The notes under the pieces are model-generated. The model saw only the letters and a list, made by a program, of their open reading frames with translations. It had not been told where the DNA came from and did no database searches. A stretch of DNA of 64,000 bases from Bradyrhizobium sp. CCGB01 (GTDB taxonomy: Bacteria; Pseudomonadota; Alphaproteobacteria; Rhizobiales; Xanthobacteraceae), in contig NZ_JANADK010000001.1 of NCBI RefSeq assembly GCF_024199795.1, positions 2,604,001 to 2,668,000 on the forward strand, in the 5' to 3' direction. The stretch's first letter is position 1; the number at the start of each line of letters is the position of its first letter. Shown here piece by piece: positions 38,714 through 46,715 of this stretch. Position numbers and translations under genes: made by a program.

Positions 38714-38872
38714 ATGACCGAGGAAGTCAGGTTACCCCGCAAGCTTTCCGAAGAGCCCGAGGCGCCCAAGCCGGTGCGTCCGAGTCATCAGAAGGTCATC
38801 GATCAAGTCGAGCGCTGGGCCAACAGCCCCGGGCTGCAACCACCGAGGACGGAAGATGCGAAGACGATCTGA
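38714..38872 (+). CDS. 52-residue hydrophilic hypothetical protein
   Basis: ATG at 38714 after AGGGAGAGAGG; codes MTEEVRLPRKLSEEPEAPKP and a helical end (HQKVIDQVERWANSPGL). Overlaps the next start by 17 nt, indicating translational coupling. No known domain. Confidence 0.6.
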   Translation: MTEEVRLPRKLSEEPEAPKPVRPSHQKVIDQVERWANSPGLQPPRTEDAKTI

Positions 38873-39047
38873 GCCGCATACATTTGAACAACGTCTCGAG
38901 GCAGAGAAACTGCGGCTCGAGCATGAGCTGTCGGGCCTGCCGGATGGACAGCGGCGCAATTCTGTTCTGGCGCGCATCGATCAGCTTCAGACCGCTGCCG
39001 CGATGCACGAGTTCCTGACGTTACGGGAGGCCGCGGCCCCACACTGA
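38856..39047 (+). CDS. 63-residue coiled-coil hypothetical protein
   Basis: ATG at 38856 inside the preceding frame. Sequence is helical (FEQRLEAEKLRLEHELSGLP, RIDQLQTAAAMHEFL). Coupled to the 38714 gene; similar in style to the coiled-coil genes at 2377 and 27086. Function unknown. Confidence 0.6.
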   Translation: MRRRSEPHTFEQRLEAEKLRLEHELSGLPDGQRRNSVLARIDQLQTAAAMHEFLTLREAAAPH

Positions 39048-39503
39048 CCGCGCCTCGCGTCCGTGCTCCCTGCGGCGTGCGGTGACGCGAAGCTTCCGCC
39101 TCAGCCACCATGCCGACACCGAAACCAAGACCCAGGCCACAACGGCGGTGGCGAACGCGCCGACGATGCTTGCCGATACCATGACGTAGAACGCGGCCGC
39201 GAACGTTGCGAGGCCGATGCTCCCAAAGCCGGCGCCCGCTGCGTCCAGCGCTGCTGCCTGCTGCCCGCGTCTGCGTCCGCTGAAACCCGCCTTCTCCTTG
39301 GCGCGGCGCTCATGGCTTTCGATCAGTGTTGCGCTCGCGCAGAGGATGACGGGGAGCGCGAGGAAGAGCCCGCCGACCGAGACGCCGAAGCGCGCGCCCA
39401 TGACGCCCGCGAACACTGTCGCGAGGCCTCCGAGCAGGAAGCGAACGCCGTATTCATACCAGCGCGTTCGCCCGAGCGCCGAGGGTGACAGCTTGATCAG
39501 CAT
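39021..39503 (-). CDS. DUF3147-like membrane protein
   Basis: 160 residues from ATG 39503. The N-terminal half is a four-helix DUF3147-type module (YEYGVRFLLGGLATVFAGVM, FGVSVGGLFLALPVILCASA); the second half has Gly/Ala helices and a basic tail. Its start overlaps the stop of the next gene upstream by one base (TGATG), so it is translationally coupled. Function unknown. Confidence 0.75.
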   Translation of the reverse strand: MLIKLSPSALGRTRWYEYGVRFLLGGLATVFAGVMGARFGVSVGGLFLALPVILCASATLIESHERRAKEKAGFSGRRRGQQAAALDAAGAGFGSIGLATFAAAFYVMVSASIVGAFATAVVAWVLVSVSAWWLRRKLRVTARRREHGREARSVWGRGLP

Positions 39504-39880
39504 CAGGCGGCACCTCCAAGTTCGGCACCTCCAGGACCGGAATCTCCGAGAGCCGCGAGCAGGCCGAAGGCGACGGCAAGCCATACGGCAAAGGCGATGA
39601 TGGTGGCGGGCAGCGCCGCGAGCCGAAATCTCATCAGAAGATGGCAGACGGCGAGGCTGTAGCAGGCGAGGGCGACCGCGCCGTAGATCATGGTCCAGCT
39701 TTCGGCCGCAACGTATTGCGGACCGTGCTGAACGACCGCGATACCGAGCGTGGCTAGCGCGACCGATGGCGCGGCGCCGAAGAGGCCGCCAAAACTCTTG
39801 GGCTTGAGCATGTCACCGAGGATTGCGAAGGCGGATACGATCACGCCGCCGGCGATGAAGCGCAGAACATATTCGGTCAT
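39503..39880 (-). CDS. DUF3147-like membrane protein
   Basis: 125 residues from ATG 39880, four predicted transmembrane helices. MTEYVLRFIAGGVIVSAFAI and KSFGGLFGAAPSVALATL match the pattern seen in the downstream gene, so the two appear to be diverged tandem copies. The start overlaps the PAP2 stop by 4 bp. Confidence 0.75.
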   Translation of the reverse strand: MTEYVLRFIAGGVIVSAFAILGDMLKPKSFGGLFGAAPSVALATLGIAVVQHGPQYVAAESWTMIYGAVALACYSLAVCHLLMRFRLAALPATIIAFAVWLAVAFGLLAALGDSGPGGAELGGAA

Positions 39881-40461
39881 GGTCGCCTCCGCCGCTCTGC
39901 GGGCTTGCAGTTCGGCCTTGCCAGCGTCCACGGCCTCAGCAACCGCTCGACAGCCACGCCAAGGGCGAAGCCTGCGACGACGTCGCTGGCCCAGTGCGCG
40001 AGCAATGCCACGCGCGTCAGCGACAGAGCCGCCGCTATGGACCGCACGAGACGGCGCCGGGCAGGTGGCAGCAAGCCGGCCGCGGATGCCAGCGCGCCCA
40101 TGTGCACGGCATGGCCCGACGGGAAGGCGTCGCGCGGCCGCCCGGAGAAAGGGATGCCGCGGCGATGGCCTCGCACGGTCAGCCGGTCGGGCCTGACCTG
40201 GTCAAAGGCCGATTTCAAGATATGGGGCAGCACCGCCGTCGCCAACGACACCGCCAGGATGTGGTCGGCGGCGCGGCGCTCGTCGCGAGGCCGAAGCCGG
40301 GTGTAGAGCCAACCCGCGGCGGCGAGGGCGAGGAGCACATGCTCGTCCGCGCCCCAGGTCAGCGCTTCGGCGGTCTGCTCGAGCTCCGAGTTGGTATGAT
40401 CCGCGATCTCGTCCGCGATCGCGATGTCGATCCGTGTTGGTTTGACTGCTACAAGCGCCAT
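39877..40461 (-). CDS. PAP2-family membrane phosphatase
   Basis: 194 residues. All three PAP2 signatures are visible: KSAFDQVRPDR (KxxxxxxRP), PSGHAVH, and TRVALLAHWASDVVAG (SRxxxxxHxxxD, with Thr for Ser). It likely removes a phosphate from lipid phosphates or undecaprenyl pyrophosphate at the inner membrane. It is the first gene of a three-gene operon with two DUF3147-type proteins. An EcfG-like site upstream (GGAAC-N16-GCTT) is a poor match. Confidence 0.85.
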   Translation of the reverse strand: MALVAVKPTRIDIAIADEIADHTNSELEQTAEALTWGADEHVLLALAAAGWLYTRLRPRDERRAADHILAVSLATAVLPHILKSAFDQVRPDRLTVRGHRRGIPFSGRPRDAFPSGHAVHMGALASAAGLLPPARRRLVRSIAAALSLTRVALLAHWASDVVAGFALGVAVERLLRPWTLARPNCKPAERRRRP

Positions 40462-40533
40462 CGGTCTGCGGCTGGCGAAACGATCTCCATGACAGTTTTG
40501 TAAAGCTCGGGTACCGATGATGGTTCCTGAGCC

Positions 40534-40662
40534 TCACGGCTGTCCCGATCCGCCCGCGGAGCCATACACCTGGCCCGTCGCATAGCTCGCATCGGCTGCG
40601 GCAAGCTGCACATAGATCGAAGCGAGCTCGGCGGGCTGGCCGGGGCGACCGAGCGGCGTCAT
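40534..40662 (-). pseudogene. C-terminal remnant of a short-chain dehydrogenase
   Basis: The minus strand encodes TPLGRPGQPAELASIYVQLA and SYATGQVYGSAGGSGQP before a stop at 40534. This is the conserved final ~42 residues of glucose/general-stress-type SDRs (YhdF/YhxC-like), with the substrate-loop end and the terminal GG. The Rossmann fold and catalytic Tyr-Lys are absent; the frame meets the end of the DUF4142 gene 7 nt upstream. It is a deletion remnant. Confidence 0.75.
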
Positions 40663-40669
40663 GCGATGA

Positions 40670-41221
40670 TTACCTGGTCTGCCCGACGCTGGGCGCCTTG
40701 CCGAGCTCCTTGGCCATCTCGAGATGATGCTTGAGTGCCGGCAGCGTCTTGCCGGCCCAGTCCTTCAGCGCCGAATTGTCACCACCCTTGGCGTAGCGCT
40801 CGAACAGCGAGACCGCGTCCTGGTGCGCGCTGACCTGGTAGGAATTGTAGTCCGAGCTGAAATCCTTGCCCGTAGCGCCCTTGAGCTTGTCGAGCTTGCT
40901 CTGGTGCGAACTGTCGATCGCCGTCGGCAGGGTCGCCTGCACCTTGCCGTCGCCGACGAGACCTTTGAGCTCGCTGCTGGTCTTGGTGTGGTCGGTCACC
41001 ATCTGCTGCGCGAAGGATTTCTCCTGCGCGGTGCCCTTCTGCCCGGCGAGCTTGCTCGATTCGATCTCGAACATGTCGCTGATGGCGACCTCCTTGACGA
41101 AGTCTGCGGTTGCAGGCGCGACGCCGAGCACGGAGTTGACGCCGGTCTTCTCGCCGAGCGACTGGGCGAGGGCAGGGCCTGCGAGAAGCACGCAAGCAAT
41201 GGCGATGGCGGTACGTTTCAT
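40670..41221 (-). CDS. Periplasmic DUF4142 protein
   Basis: 183 residues with a signal peptide (1-19, CVLLAGPALA). The ferritin-like DUF4142 fold is clear: ATADFVKEVAISDMFEIESS, QKSFAQQMVTDHTKTSSELK-like segment, then YQVSAHQDAVSLFERYAKGG and LPALKHHLEMAKEL. Bacterial homologues are stress-induced periplasmic proteins of unknown biochemistry. An EcfG-type promoter (41276-41300) precedes it. Confidence 0.88.
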   Translation of the reverse strand: MKRTAIAIACVLLAGPALAQSLGEKTGVNSVLGVAPATADFVKEVAISDMFEIESSKLAGQKGTAQEKSFAQQMVTDHTKTSSELKGLVGDGKVQATLPTAIDSSHQSKLDKLKGATGKDFSSDYNSYQVSAHQDAVSLFERYAKGGDNSALKDWAGKTLPALKHHLEMAKELGKAPSVGQTR

Positions 41222-41275
41222 GGTCCGGTCCTCTGGATTGGCGGCGCGGTCGCTTGCCGCGCGGGTTGTTGCGCC

Positions 41276-41300
41276 AACACAGCCTCCAGACCGAAGTTCC
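41276..41300 (-). promoter_or_regulatory. EcfG-type promoter for the DUF4142 gene
   Basis: Minus strand GGAAC-N16-TGTT, one mismatch, 54 nt before the start codon. Confidence 0.45.
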
Positions 41301-41527
41301 TAATCCGTCGGATGGCGACCGGTGCGCGGATTGATCGGATCGGTCGGCTTGCGCCGTAGTCTCTCAGGCAGGAACGGTTCTGCGGGCGAGGCCGACGGAT
41401 CAGCGCGCACATCGGCGTGTCGCTGCGCCCGCTCATGCGGGGTCTGGTTGGTGTTGATCTGTCGCTTGACGTCGACGCCATCGACGGGGTCGTTGACGCC
41501 ATGCTGGATGTCGCGGAAGTCGCTCAT
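41300..41527 (-). CDS. Small hydrophilic hypothetical protein
   Basis: 75 residues from ATG 41527 with GAGGTG upstream. Polar, Asp/Arg/Pro-rich, no hydrophobic segment (VDVKRQINTNQTPHERAQRH). Preceded by an exact EcfG promoter, which supports it as a real gene over the overlapping plus-strand frames. Confidence 0.6.
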   Translation of the reverse strand: MSDFRDIQHGVNDPVDGVDVKRQINTNQTPHERAQRHADVRADPSASPAEPFLPERLRRKPTDPINPRTGRHPTD

Positions 41528-41566
41528 GGTTCACCTCACTCCCGGTTTCCTGATATCGACATTGAG

Positions 41567-41591
41567 AACGGCGCGTTTTCCGTGATGTTCC
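41567..41591 (-). promoter_or_regulatory. EcfG promoter (exact GGAAC-N16-CGTT)
   Basis: Exact minus-strand consensus 39 nt before the start of the 41300-41527 gene. A plus-strand site begins 33 nt further on, giving a divergent pair. Confidence 0.65.
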
Positions 41592-41623
41592 TGTTTGGCC
41601 GCGAGATGTCGCACCTGCCCCCA

Positions 41624-41649
41624 GGAACGATCACCCCTTCACGCAAGTT
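41624..41649 (+). promoter_or_regulatory. EcfG-type promoter for the PRC-barrel gene
   Basis: GGAAC-N17-AGTT, 31 nt before the ATG at 41681. Spacing is one longer and the -10 has one mismatch. Confidence 0.4.
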
Positions 41650-41680
41650 GATCCGTACATTTGCTGATTGGAGAATCGAG

Positions 41681-42055
41681 ATGTTGAATCAAGGCGAGTT
41701 GGACCGCACCGAGATGGGCAGGTTGATCGGCAGCGACAAGGTCGAGGGAACATCGGTCTATGGCGCTGATCGCAACAAGATCGGCGCGATCGAACGCGTG
41801 ATGATCGACAAGGTCAGCGGCAAGGTTTCCTACGCCGTGCTCGGTTTCGGCGGCTTCCTGGGCCTCGGCAACGACCACTATCCGCTGCCTTGGCAGTCGC
41901 TGAAATACGACACTGAGCTCGGCGGCTACGTCACCGCGGTCACCGCGAAGTCGCTCGAAGGCGCGCCGAAATATGGCGAACGCAGCGACTGGAACTGGGG
42001 CGATGACGCCGCGGTCCGCGGCATCAACTCCTATTATGGCGTTCCCTTCGCTTGA
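41681..42055 (+). CDS. PRC-barrel domain protein
   Basis: 124 residues from ATG 41681. The PRC-barrel signature is clear: EMGRLIGSDKVEGTSVYGAD, KIGAIERVMIDKVSGKVSYA, VLGFGGFLGLGNDHYPLPW. Such proteins occur widely in rhizobial stress regulons; some PRC barrels bind RNA or photosynthetic reaction centres, but this stand-alone form has no defined role. It is followed 25 nt later by a 52-residue gene, and then a strong terminator. Confidence 0.85.
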   Translation: MLNQGELDRTEMGRLIGSDKVEGTSVYGADRNKIGAIERVMIDKVSGKVSYAVLGFGGFLGLGNDHYPLPWQSLKYDTELGGYVTAVTAKSLEGAPKYGERSDWNWGDDAAVRGINSYYGVPFA

Positions 42056-42080
42056 GCGGCGAATGGAAAGGGAGCTTCCC

Positions 42081-42239
42081 ATGAGCAAGGAACGGCCCAC
42101 CGACGATCCCCGGCGTCAGACTGACTGGGGATCGCACACCCAGACGAACAAGCCCTGGAAGGGAAATCCGGAGAAGGAGCAAAAGTCGGGGGAGGCAAAG
42201 CCCGACCTCGAGAAGTGGCAAGAGACGAAGACGCACTGA
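42081..42239 (+). CDS. 52-residue hydrophilic hypothetical protein
   Basis: ATG at 42081 after AAGGGAG. Polar, Lys/Glu/Gln/Trp-containing (TDWGSHTQTNKPWKGNPEKE). It probably shares the PRC-barrel transcript, which ends at the terminator at 42269. Confidence 0.6.
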   Translation: MSKERPTDDPRRQTDWGSHTQTNKPWKGNPEKEQKSGEAKPDLEKWQETKTH

Positions 42240-42268
42240 GCAAGGTGTGCGACGACAGCATCTACATG

Positions 42269-42301
42269 AGCGCGGCACCCACGGTGCCGCGCTTTTTCTT
42301 T
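42269..42301 (+). terminator. Strong Rho-independent terminator
   Basis: AGCGCGGCACC-CAC-GGTGCCGCGCT, an 11-bp perfect stem with a 3-nt loop, followed by TTTTCTTTT. Confidence 0.9.
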
Positions 42302-42342
42302 TGAGCAGTGCAATCACGAATGACAGCGGTGCTCTGAGGGCC

Positions 42343-42367
42343 GGAACCATGCTCTGGGGCTGTCGTT
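42343..42367 (+). promoter_or_regulatory. EcfG promoter (exact GGAAC-N16-CGTT) for emrAB
   Basis: Exact consensus on the plus strand, 59-68 nt before the candidate starts of the emrA-type gene. Confidence 0.6.
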
Positions 42368-42426
42368 GGGCTCGCGGCGCGTGAGCCGGCCTTGGCCGCT
42401 CCGCCGCCAGTTCAGTCCCTGGAAAG

Positions 42427-43589
42427 GTGTTCACCGTGGATGCTCAGACACGGGAGCGTGGGCCATCTGCGGAGCAGCCGCAGAGGGCGAAGGAAGCTCC
42501 GAAGACATCTCCTGATCAGTCCCGCGATGCCAAGGACCAGGCGCCGGCGAACACCCCGTCGCTGCGTGATCGGCTTCGCGAGCACTGGTTGCTTGCAACC
42601 GTCGGCGCCATCATTTTGCTCGCGGTCCTGATCGGTGGTCTGCTCTACTGGCTCGAAGTTCGCCACTACGAATCCACCGATGACGCCTTCGTCGCCGCGC
42701 GCAGCTTTTCCGTAGCCTCGAAGGTTGGCGGCTACGTGACTGACATCCCGGTCACGGACAATCAGCATGTCAATGCCGGCGATCTCATCGCCAAAATCGA
42801 CGAGCGCGATTACCGGATCGCCGTAGACCAGGCTACGGCACAGGTTGCCGTCTCCAGGGCGAACATCGACAATGTCCAGGCGCAGATTGTCTCACAGCAG
42901 GAGCAGATCAAGCAGGCGGAGGCGCAGCTCGAACAGGCGCAAGCCCAGCTTCAGTTCTCGCAGGAGGAGTTCGCCCGTGCCCAGGACCTCGTCGAGAAGG
43001 GCGCCGGCACCGTGCAGCGCCAGCAGCAGACCCGGTCCGATCTTCAGGCGCAGCAGGCCAACACCGAGCGCGCCAAGACCGCGGTGACGGCCGCGCAGGT
43101 CGGCATCAAGACGCTGCAGGCGCAGCTCGAAGGGGCCAAGGCGCAGCTCCAGCAGTCGCAGGCGCAACTCGATCAGGCCAAGCTGAACCTGCACTACACC
43201 AACGTCGTTGCCGCGCAGTCCGGCCGGGTCGTCAAGCTCTCGGGCGCCAAGGGCACTTTTGTCACGGCGGGGCAGAGCCTGATGATGTTCGTGCCCGACG
43301 AGGTCTGGGTCGTCGCCAACTACAAGGAGACGCAGCTCAACGACATGCGTCCGGGCAACCCGTCGAGATCCGTATCGACGCCTATCCCGGGCGCAAGCTC
43401 ACGGGACATGTCGATTCCGTGCAGCCGGGCTCGGGCACGGCGTTCAGCCTGCTGCCGGCGGAGAACGCCACCGGCAACTACGTCAAGGTGGTGCAGCGCG
43501 TGCCGGTGAAGATCGTGGTCGACAACTGGCCGGCCGATCTGCCAGTCGGTCCCGGCATGTCGGTCGTGCCCTGGACCAGGGTGCGATGA
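42427..43589 (+). pseudogene. emrA: EmrA/HlyD-type membrane fusion protein, frameshifted
   Basis: The N-terminal ~310 residues form an EmrA-like adaptor: a cytoplasmic start, one transmembrane helix (LLATVGAIILLAVLIGGLLY), biotinyl-lipoyl motif (YESTDDAFVAARSFSVASKV), a long Gln/Ala-rich coiled coil, and the return lipoyl half (LNLHYTNVVAAQSGRVVKLS). After MRPGNP at about 43355-43360 the frame changes; the shifted frame encodes VEIRIDAYPGRKLTGHVDSV and the family C-terminus up to TGA 43587-43589. One missing base explains this. GTG 42427 or GTG 42436 (better spacing to GGAAAGG) is the start. True mutation or sequencing error cannot be told apart here. Confidence 0.85.
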
Positions 43590-45205
43590 CGGACACCACA
43601 CAAAACGGCGCCTCCGCAGGCGGCTGGTCGCCGGAGCGCTCGGCGGCCGGCGGGCACAATCCCTATCTCATCGCCTTCGTGGTCTCGATCGCGACCTTCA
43701 TGGAGGTGCTCGACACCACCATCGCCAATGTCGCGCTGCGTCACATCGCCGGCGGGCTCGCCGTCGGCATCGACGAGAGCACCTACGTCATCACCAGCTA
43801 TCTCGTCGCCAACGCCATCGTGCTGTCGATCTCCGGCTGGCTGTCGACCGTGATCGGCCGCAAGCGTTTTTACATGATCTGCGTGGCGACGTTTTCGATC
43901 GCGTCGCTGCAGTGCGGCTTCGCCTGGAATCTCGAGGCGCTGGTGCTGTTCCGCATTCTCCAGGGCCTCGGTGGCGGCGGCATGGCGACCAGCGAGCAGG
44001 CGATCCTCGCGGACTCCTTTCCGCCTCACAAGCGCGGCCAGGCCTTCGCGATCTACGGTGTCGCGGTGGTGGTCGCGCCCGTGATCGGCCCGACACTCGG
44101 CGGCTGGATCACCGATACGTACAGCTGGCACTGGGTGTTCCTGATCAACGTGCCGATGGGAATGCTCTCGCTGTTCCTGGTCGGCACGCTGGTCAAGGAG
44201 CCGTCGGGCGCGGAAGAGGAGAGGGAGAAATTGCTGAGCAAGGGCCTGCGTGTCGACTATATCGGCTTCGCACTCGTCGCGATCGGGCTCGGCTCGCTCG
44301 AATACGTGCTCGATGAAGGCCAGCGCAGCGACTGGTTCGGCTCGAACGTGATCGTGTTCTTCGCAGTGCTCGCTGCTGTCTCCCTGATCGCGCTGATCCC
44401 GTGGGAGCTGACGCGTGAGGATCCCATCGTCGATCTCCGCCTGCTCGGCCGGCGGCAGTTCGCCGCCTGCTTCCTGGTCATGCTCGGCACCGGCGCGGTG
44501 CTGATCTCGACCACGCAGCTCCTGCCGCAACTGCTCCAGACCGAGTTGAACTACACCGCCATGTTGGCCGGCCTTGCGCTGTCACCGGGCGGCATCGCGA
44601 CCCTGGTGCTGATGCCGGTGGTCGGGCGCCTCGTCAGCACCGTGCAGCCGAAATATCTCATCATGCTCGGTGCCGCCATCGTCGCCTTCTCGATGTGGCA
44701 TCTCACCGGGCTCACCGGCGACATCACCTACGGCTATGCCGCGCTGTCGCGCATCTTCCTCGCGCTGGGCCTGCCATTCCTGTTCCTGCCGGTGACGACC
44801 GCGTCCTATGACGGTGTGCCGCCTGACAAGACCAACCAGGCTTCCGCGCTGATCAACGTCGCCCGCAACATCGGCGGCTCCATGGGTGTTGCGCTCGCGC
44901 AGACTGTCCTGGCGCAACGCCAGCAATTTCATCAAAGCCGCCTGATCGAGCACGCCGCGCCATCCGACCTCGGTTACCAGCAGACCATCGATGCGATGAC
45001 ACGCTATTTTCAGGCGCAGGGTTCGAATGCGAGCGACGCCGCGTCGCAGGCGGTCGCATGGGTCGGCCGAACCTTGCAGCAGCAGGTGGACTTCCTCGCC
45101 TATATCGACGTGTTCTGGACGCTCGCGATCGTCGCTGTGCTGATGATTCCGACGGCGGCGGTGCTGCGTCCGATCGATCTCGGCGCGCCGGCGCGGGGGC
45201 ATTGA
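43586..45205 (+). CDS. emrB: EmrB-type MFS drug exporter (DHA2 family)
   Basis: 539 residues with 14 predicted transmembrane segments. The DHA2 signatures are VSIATFMEVLDTTIANVALR near the start, LQGLGGGGMATSEQAIL and PVIGPTLGGWI (motif C). It exports hydrophobic drugs through the EmrA adaptor and an outer-membrane channel. Its ATG overlaps the intended emrA stop by 4 bp (ATGA), which itself shows that emrA originally read through to 43589. With emrA broken the complex may be inactive. Confidence 0.92.
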   Translation: MTDTTQNGASAGGWSPERSAAGGHNPYLIAFVVSIATFMEVLDTTIANVALRHIAGGLAVGIDESTYVITSYLVANAIVLSISGWLSTVIGRKRFYMICVATFSIASLQCGFAWNLEALVLFRILQGLGGGGMATSEQAILADSFPPHKRGQAFAIYGVAVVVAPVIGPTLGGWITDTYSWHWVFLINVPMGMLSLFLVGTLVKEPSGAEEEREKLLSKGLRVDYIGFALVAIGLGSLEYVLDEGQRSDWFGSNVIVFFAVLAAVSLIALIPWELTREDPIVDLRLLGRRQFAACFLVMLGTGAVLISTTQLLPQLLQTELNYTAMLAGLALSPGGIATLVLMPVVGRLVSTVQPKYLIMLGAAIVAFSMWHLTGLTGDITYGYAALSRIFLALGLPFLFLPVTTASYDGVPPDKTNQASALINVARNIGGSMGVALAQTVLAQRQQFHQSRLIEHAAPSDLGYQQTIDAMTRYFQAQGSNASDAASQAVAWVGRTLQQQVDFLAYIDVFWTLAIVAVLMIPTAAVLRPIDLGAPARGH

Positions 45206-45222
45206 GGAGAAGGGCGCTGCCT

Positions 45223-45262
45223 GTCCCCGTCATTGCTTCGTCGCAAGAGCGCCTCGCAATGA
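45223..45262. repeat. Inverted repeat CGTCATTGC/GCAATGACG
   Basis: CCGTCATTGCTTCG and CGCAATGACGG flank a short spacer. It lies between convergent emrB and the HxlR gene and resembles the copy at 4687-4724. Confidence 0.6.
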
Positions 45263-45284
45263 CGGCGTTTGAGAAGCGCGCCGC

Positions 45285-45749
45285 TCACCCCACCGCTTCC
45301 CGCCGCCCCGGCCCCGCATGCACATGCACCTGTTTCGCATGCAGCGGCTCGCCGCATTCCGAGCACACCATCACCGGGTCGAACTGCTTGCCGCAGGTCT
45401 TGTGCTCGTGGAGCAGCGGGCGGCCGCGCTCGTCGCCCATGTGGGTGTCGCCCCAATGCACCATCGCCATGATGATCGGGTAGAGGTCGAGGCCCTTCTG
45501 CGTCAGGATGTATTCGTAGCGCTTGGGCGCCTCGGAATAGGGGACGCGGCGCAGGATGCCGAACCGCACCAGCTTCTTCAGTCGCTCCGAGAGCAGGTGC
45601 CGCGTGATCTGGAGCGAGGACTGGAACGCCTCGAACCGGCGCACGCGCAAAAAGCATTCGCGCAGGATCAGCAGCGTCCAGCGGTCGCCGACCACCGCGA
45701 CGGTGCGGGACAGCGAGCAGGGCTCCTCGTCCAGCGTATCCCACTTCAT
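45285..45749 (-). CDS. HxlR-family transcriptional regulator
   Basis: 154 residues. The winged helix (residues 8-100) carries CSLSRTVAVVGDRWTLLIL, FEAFQSSLQITRHLLSERLK and RYEYILTQKGLDLYP, diagnostic of HxlR proteins. The C-terminal extension has a Cys-x2-Cys pair (VCSECGEPL) plus an upstream Cys (HKTCGKQF), which might bind metal or sense redox. It is divergent from an SDR/nitronate monooxygenase pair, with two dyads in the shared promoter region. Confidence 0.9.
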   Translation of the reverse strand: MKWDTLDEEPCSLSRTVAVVGDRWTLLILRECFLRVRRFEAFQSSLQITRHLLSERLKKLVRFGILRRVPYSEAPKRYEYILTQKGLDLYPIIMAMVHWGDTHMGDERGRPLLHEHKTCGKQFDPVMVCSECGEPLHAKQVHVHAGPGRREAVG

Positions 45750-45774
45750 GATGCGGTCTCCGGCTCGTCCTTTT

Positions 45775-45869
45775 AAGTCTGAAAAAGGAACTGACTTGAA
45801 TGATCAGAGATATTCGTAGTTCAGCCTAGCATTAGGCCGGATGGTTTGACAGTTCTATTTTAGAACTGT
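45775..45869. promoter_or_regulatory. Two dyads in the HxlR-SDR divergent promoter
   Basis: ACAGTTCTA-TTT-TAGAACTGT (45849-45869) is a perfect 9-bp-arm dyad upstream of the SDR gene. AAGTC-N13-GACTT (45775-45797) is near the HxlR start. Both are candidate HxlR operators. Confidence 0.5.
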
Positions 45870-45914
45870 AGCCTTCTGCCCAACACACGATTGCTCTCAC
45901 CGGAGGAGGCGACC

Positions 45915-46652
45915 TTGCCCAAGCGAAACGCGACAGCAGCCGTGATCGGAGCCGGCGATTTCATCGGCTCCGAGATCGCCAAGAAATTTGCCGCAGAAGG
46001 TTTCACGGTCTTCGCCGGCCGCCGCAACGGCGACAAGCTCGCGCCGCTGGTGAAGGACATCGAGGCTTCCGGCGGTGAGATCCACGCGCGCTCGCTCGAT
46101 GCGCGCAAGGAGGAGGAGATCATCTCCTTCCTCAACGACGCCGACCAGCATGCGCCGCTCGAGGTCTGCATCTTCAACGTCGGCGCCAACGTCAATTTCC
46201 CGATCCTCGACACCACCGAGCGCGTCTTCCGCAAAGTGTGGGAGATGGCCTGCTATTCCGGTTTCCTCGCAGGGCGCGAAGCGGCGCGGCTGATGCTGCC
46301 ACGCGGCGGCGGCAACATCTTCTTCACCGGCGCGACCGCATCCTTGCGCGGCGGCAGCGGCTTTGCCGCCTTTGCCAGCGCCAAGTTCGGCCTGCGCGCG
46401 GTGGCGCAGGCGATGGCGCGCGAGCTCGGGCCGAAGAACATCCACGTCGCCCATCTCATCATCGATTCCGGCGTCGATACCGAGTGGGTGCGGCAACGCC
46501 GGCTCGAAGCCCTCGGGGCGAATGCGCTTGACAATCCCGATCTCCTGATGCCGCCGTCGTCTGTCGCGGATGCCTACTGGCAGCTCTATCAGCAGCCGAA
46601 GAGCGCCTGGACCTTCGAGATGGAGATCCGCCCGTTCGGAGAGAAATGGTGA
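45915..46652 (+). CDS. Short-chain dehydrogenase/reductase
   Basis: 245 residues from TTG 45915, which sits 6 nt after GGAGGAGG (45902-45909); the earlier in-frame TTG at 45891 has no RBS. The N-terminal nucleotide motif is atypical (AAVIGAGDFIGSEIAKKFAA, not TGxxxGIG). The usual catalytic Tyr-x3-Lys is replaced by FAAFASAKFGLRA, in which Phe stands for Tyr and Lys is kept, so normal SDR catalysis is doubtful. Similar divergent SDRs accompany unknown catabolic genes. It is followed by a nitronate monooxygenase and likely regulated by the divergent HxlR protein. Confidence 0.85.
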   Translation: MPKRNATAAVIGAGDFIGSEIAKKFAAEGFTVFAGRRNGDKLAPLVKDIEASGGEIHARSLDARKEEEIISFLNDADQHAPLEVCIFNVGANVNFPILDTTERVFRKVWEMACYSGFLAGREAARLMLPRGGGNIFFTGATASLRGGSGFAAFASAKFGLRAVAQAMARELGPKNIHVAHLIIDSGVDTEWVRQRRLEALGANALDNPDLLMPPSSVADAYWQLYQQPKSAWTFEMEIRPFGEKW

Positions 46653-46715
46653 CCGCGGCACGGCACTGCGGCTAGACTGACCAGAACACAAACCGAAATC
46701 GGGGAGGAAGCTTAC

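Noticed and set aside
38287..38872. Toxin-antitoxin locus
   Set aside because: The RHH protein has no adjacent toxin-like gene; the neighbouring miniproteins lack RelE, MazF or Doc motifs.
40500..40526. EcfG promoter upstream of the PAP2 operon
   Set aside because: GGAAC is present but the -10 reads GCTT, too far from CGTT.
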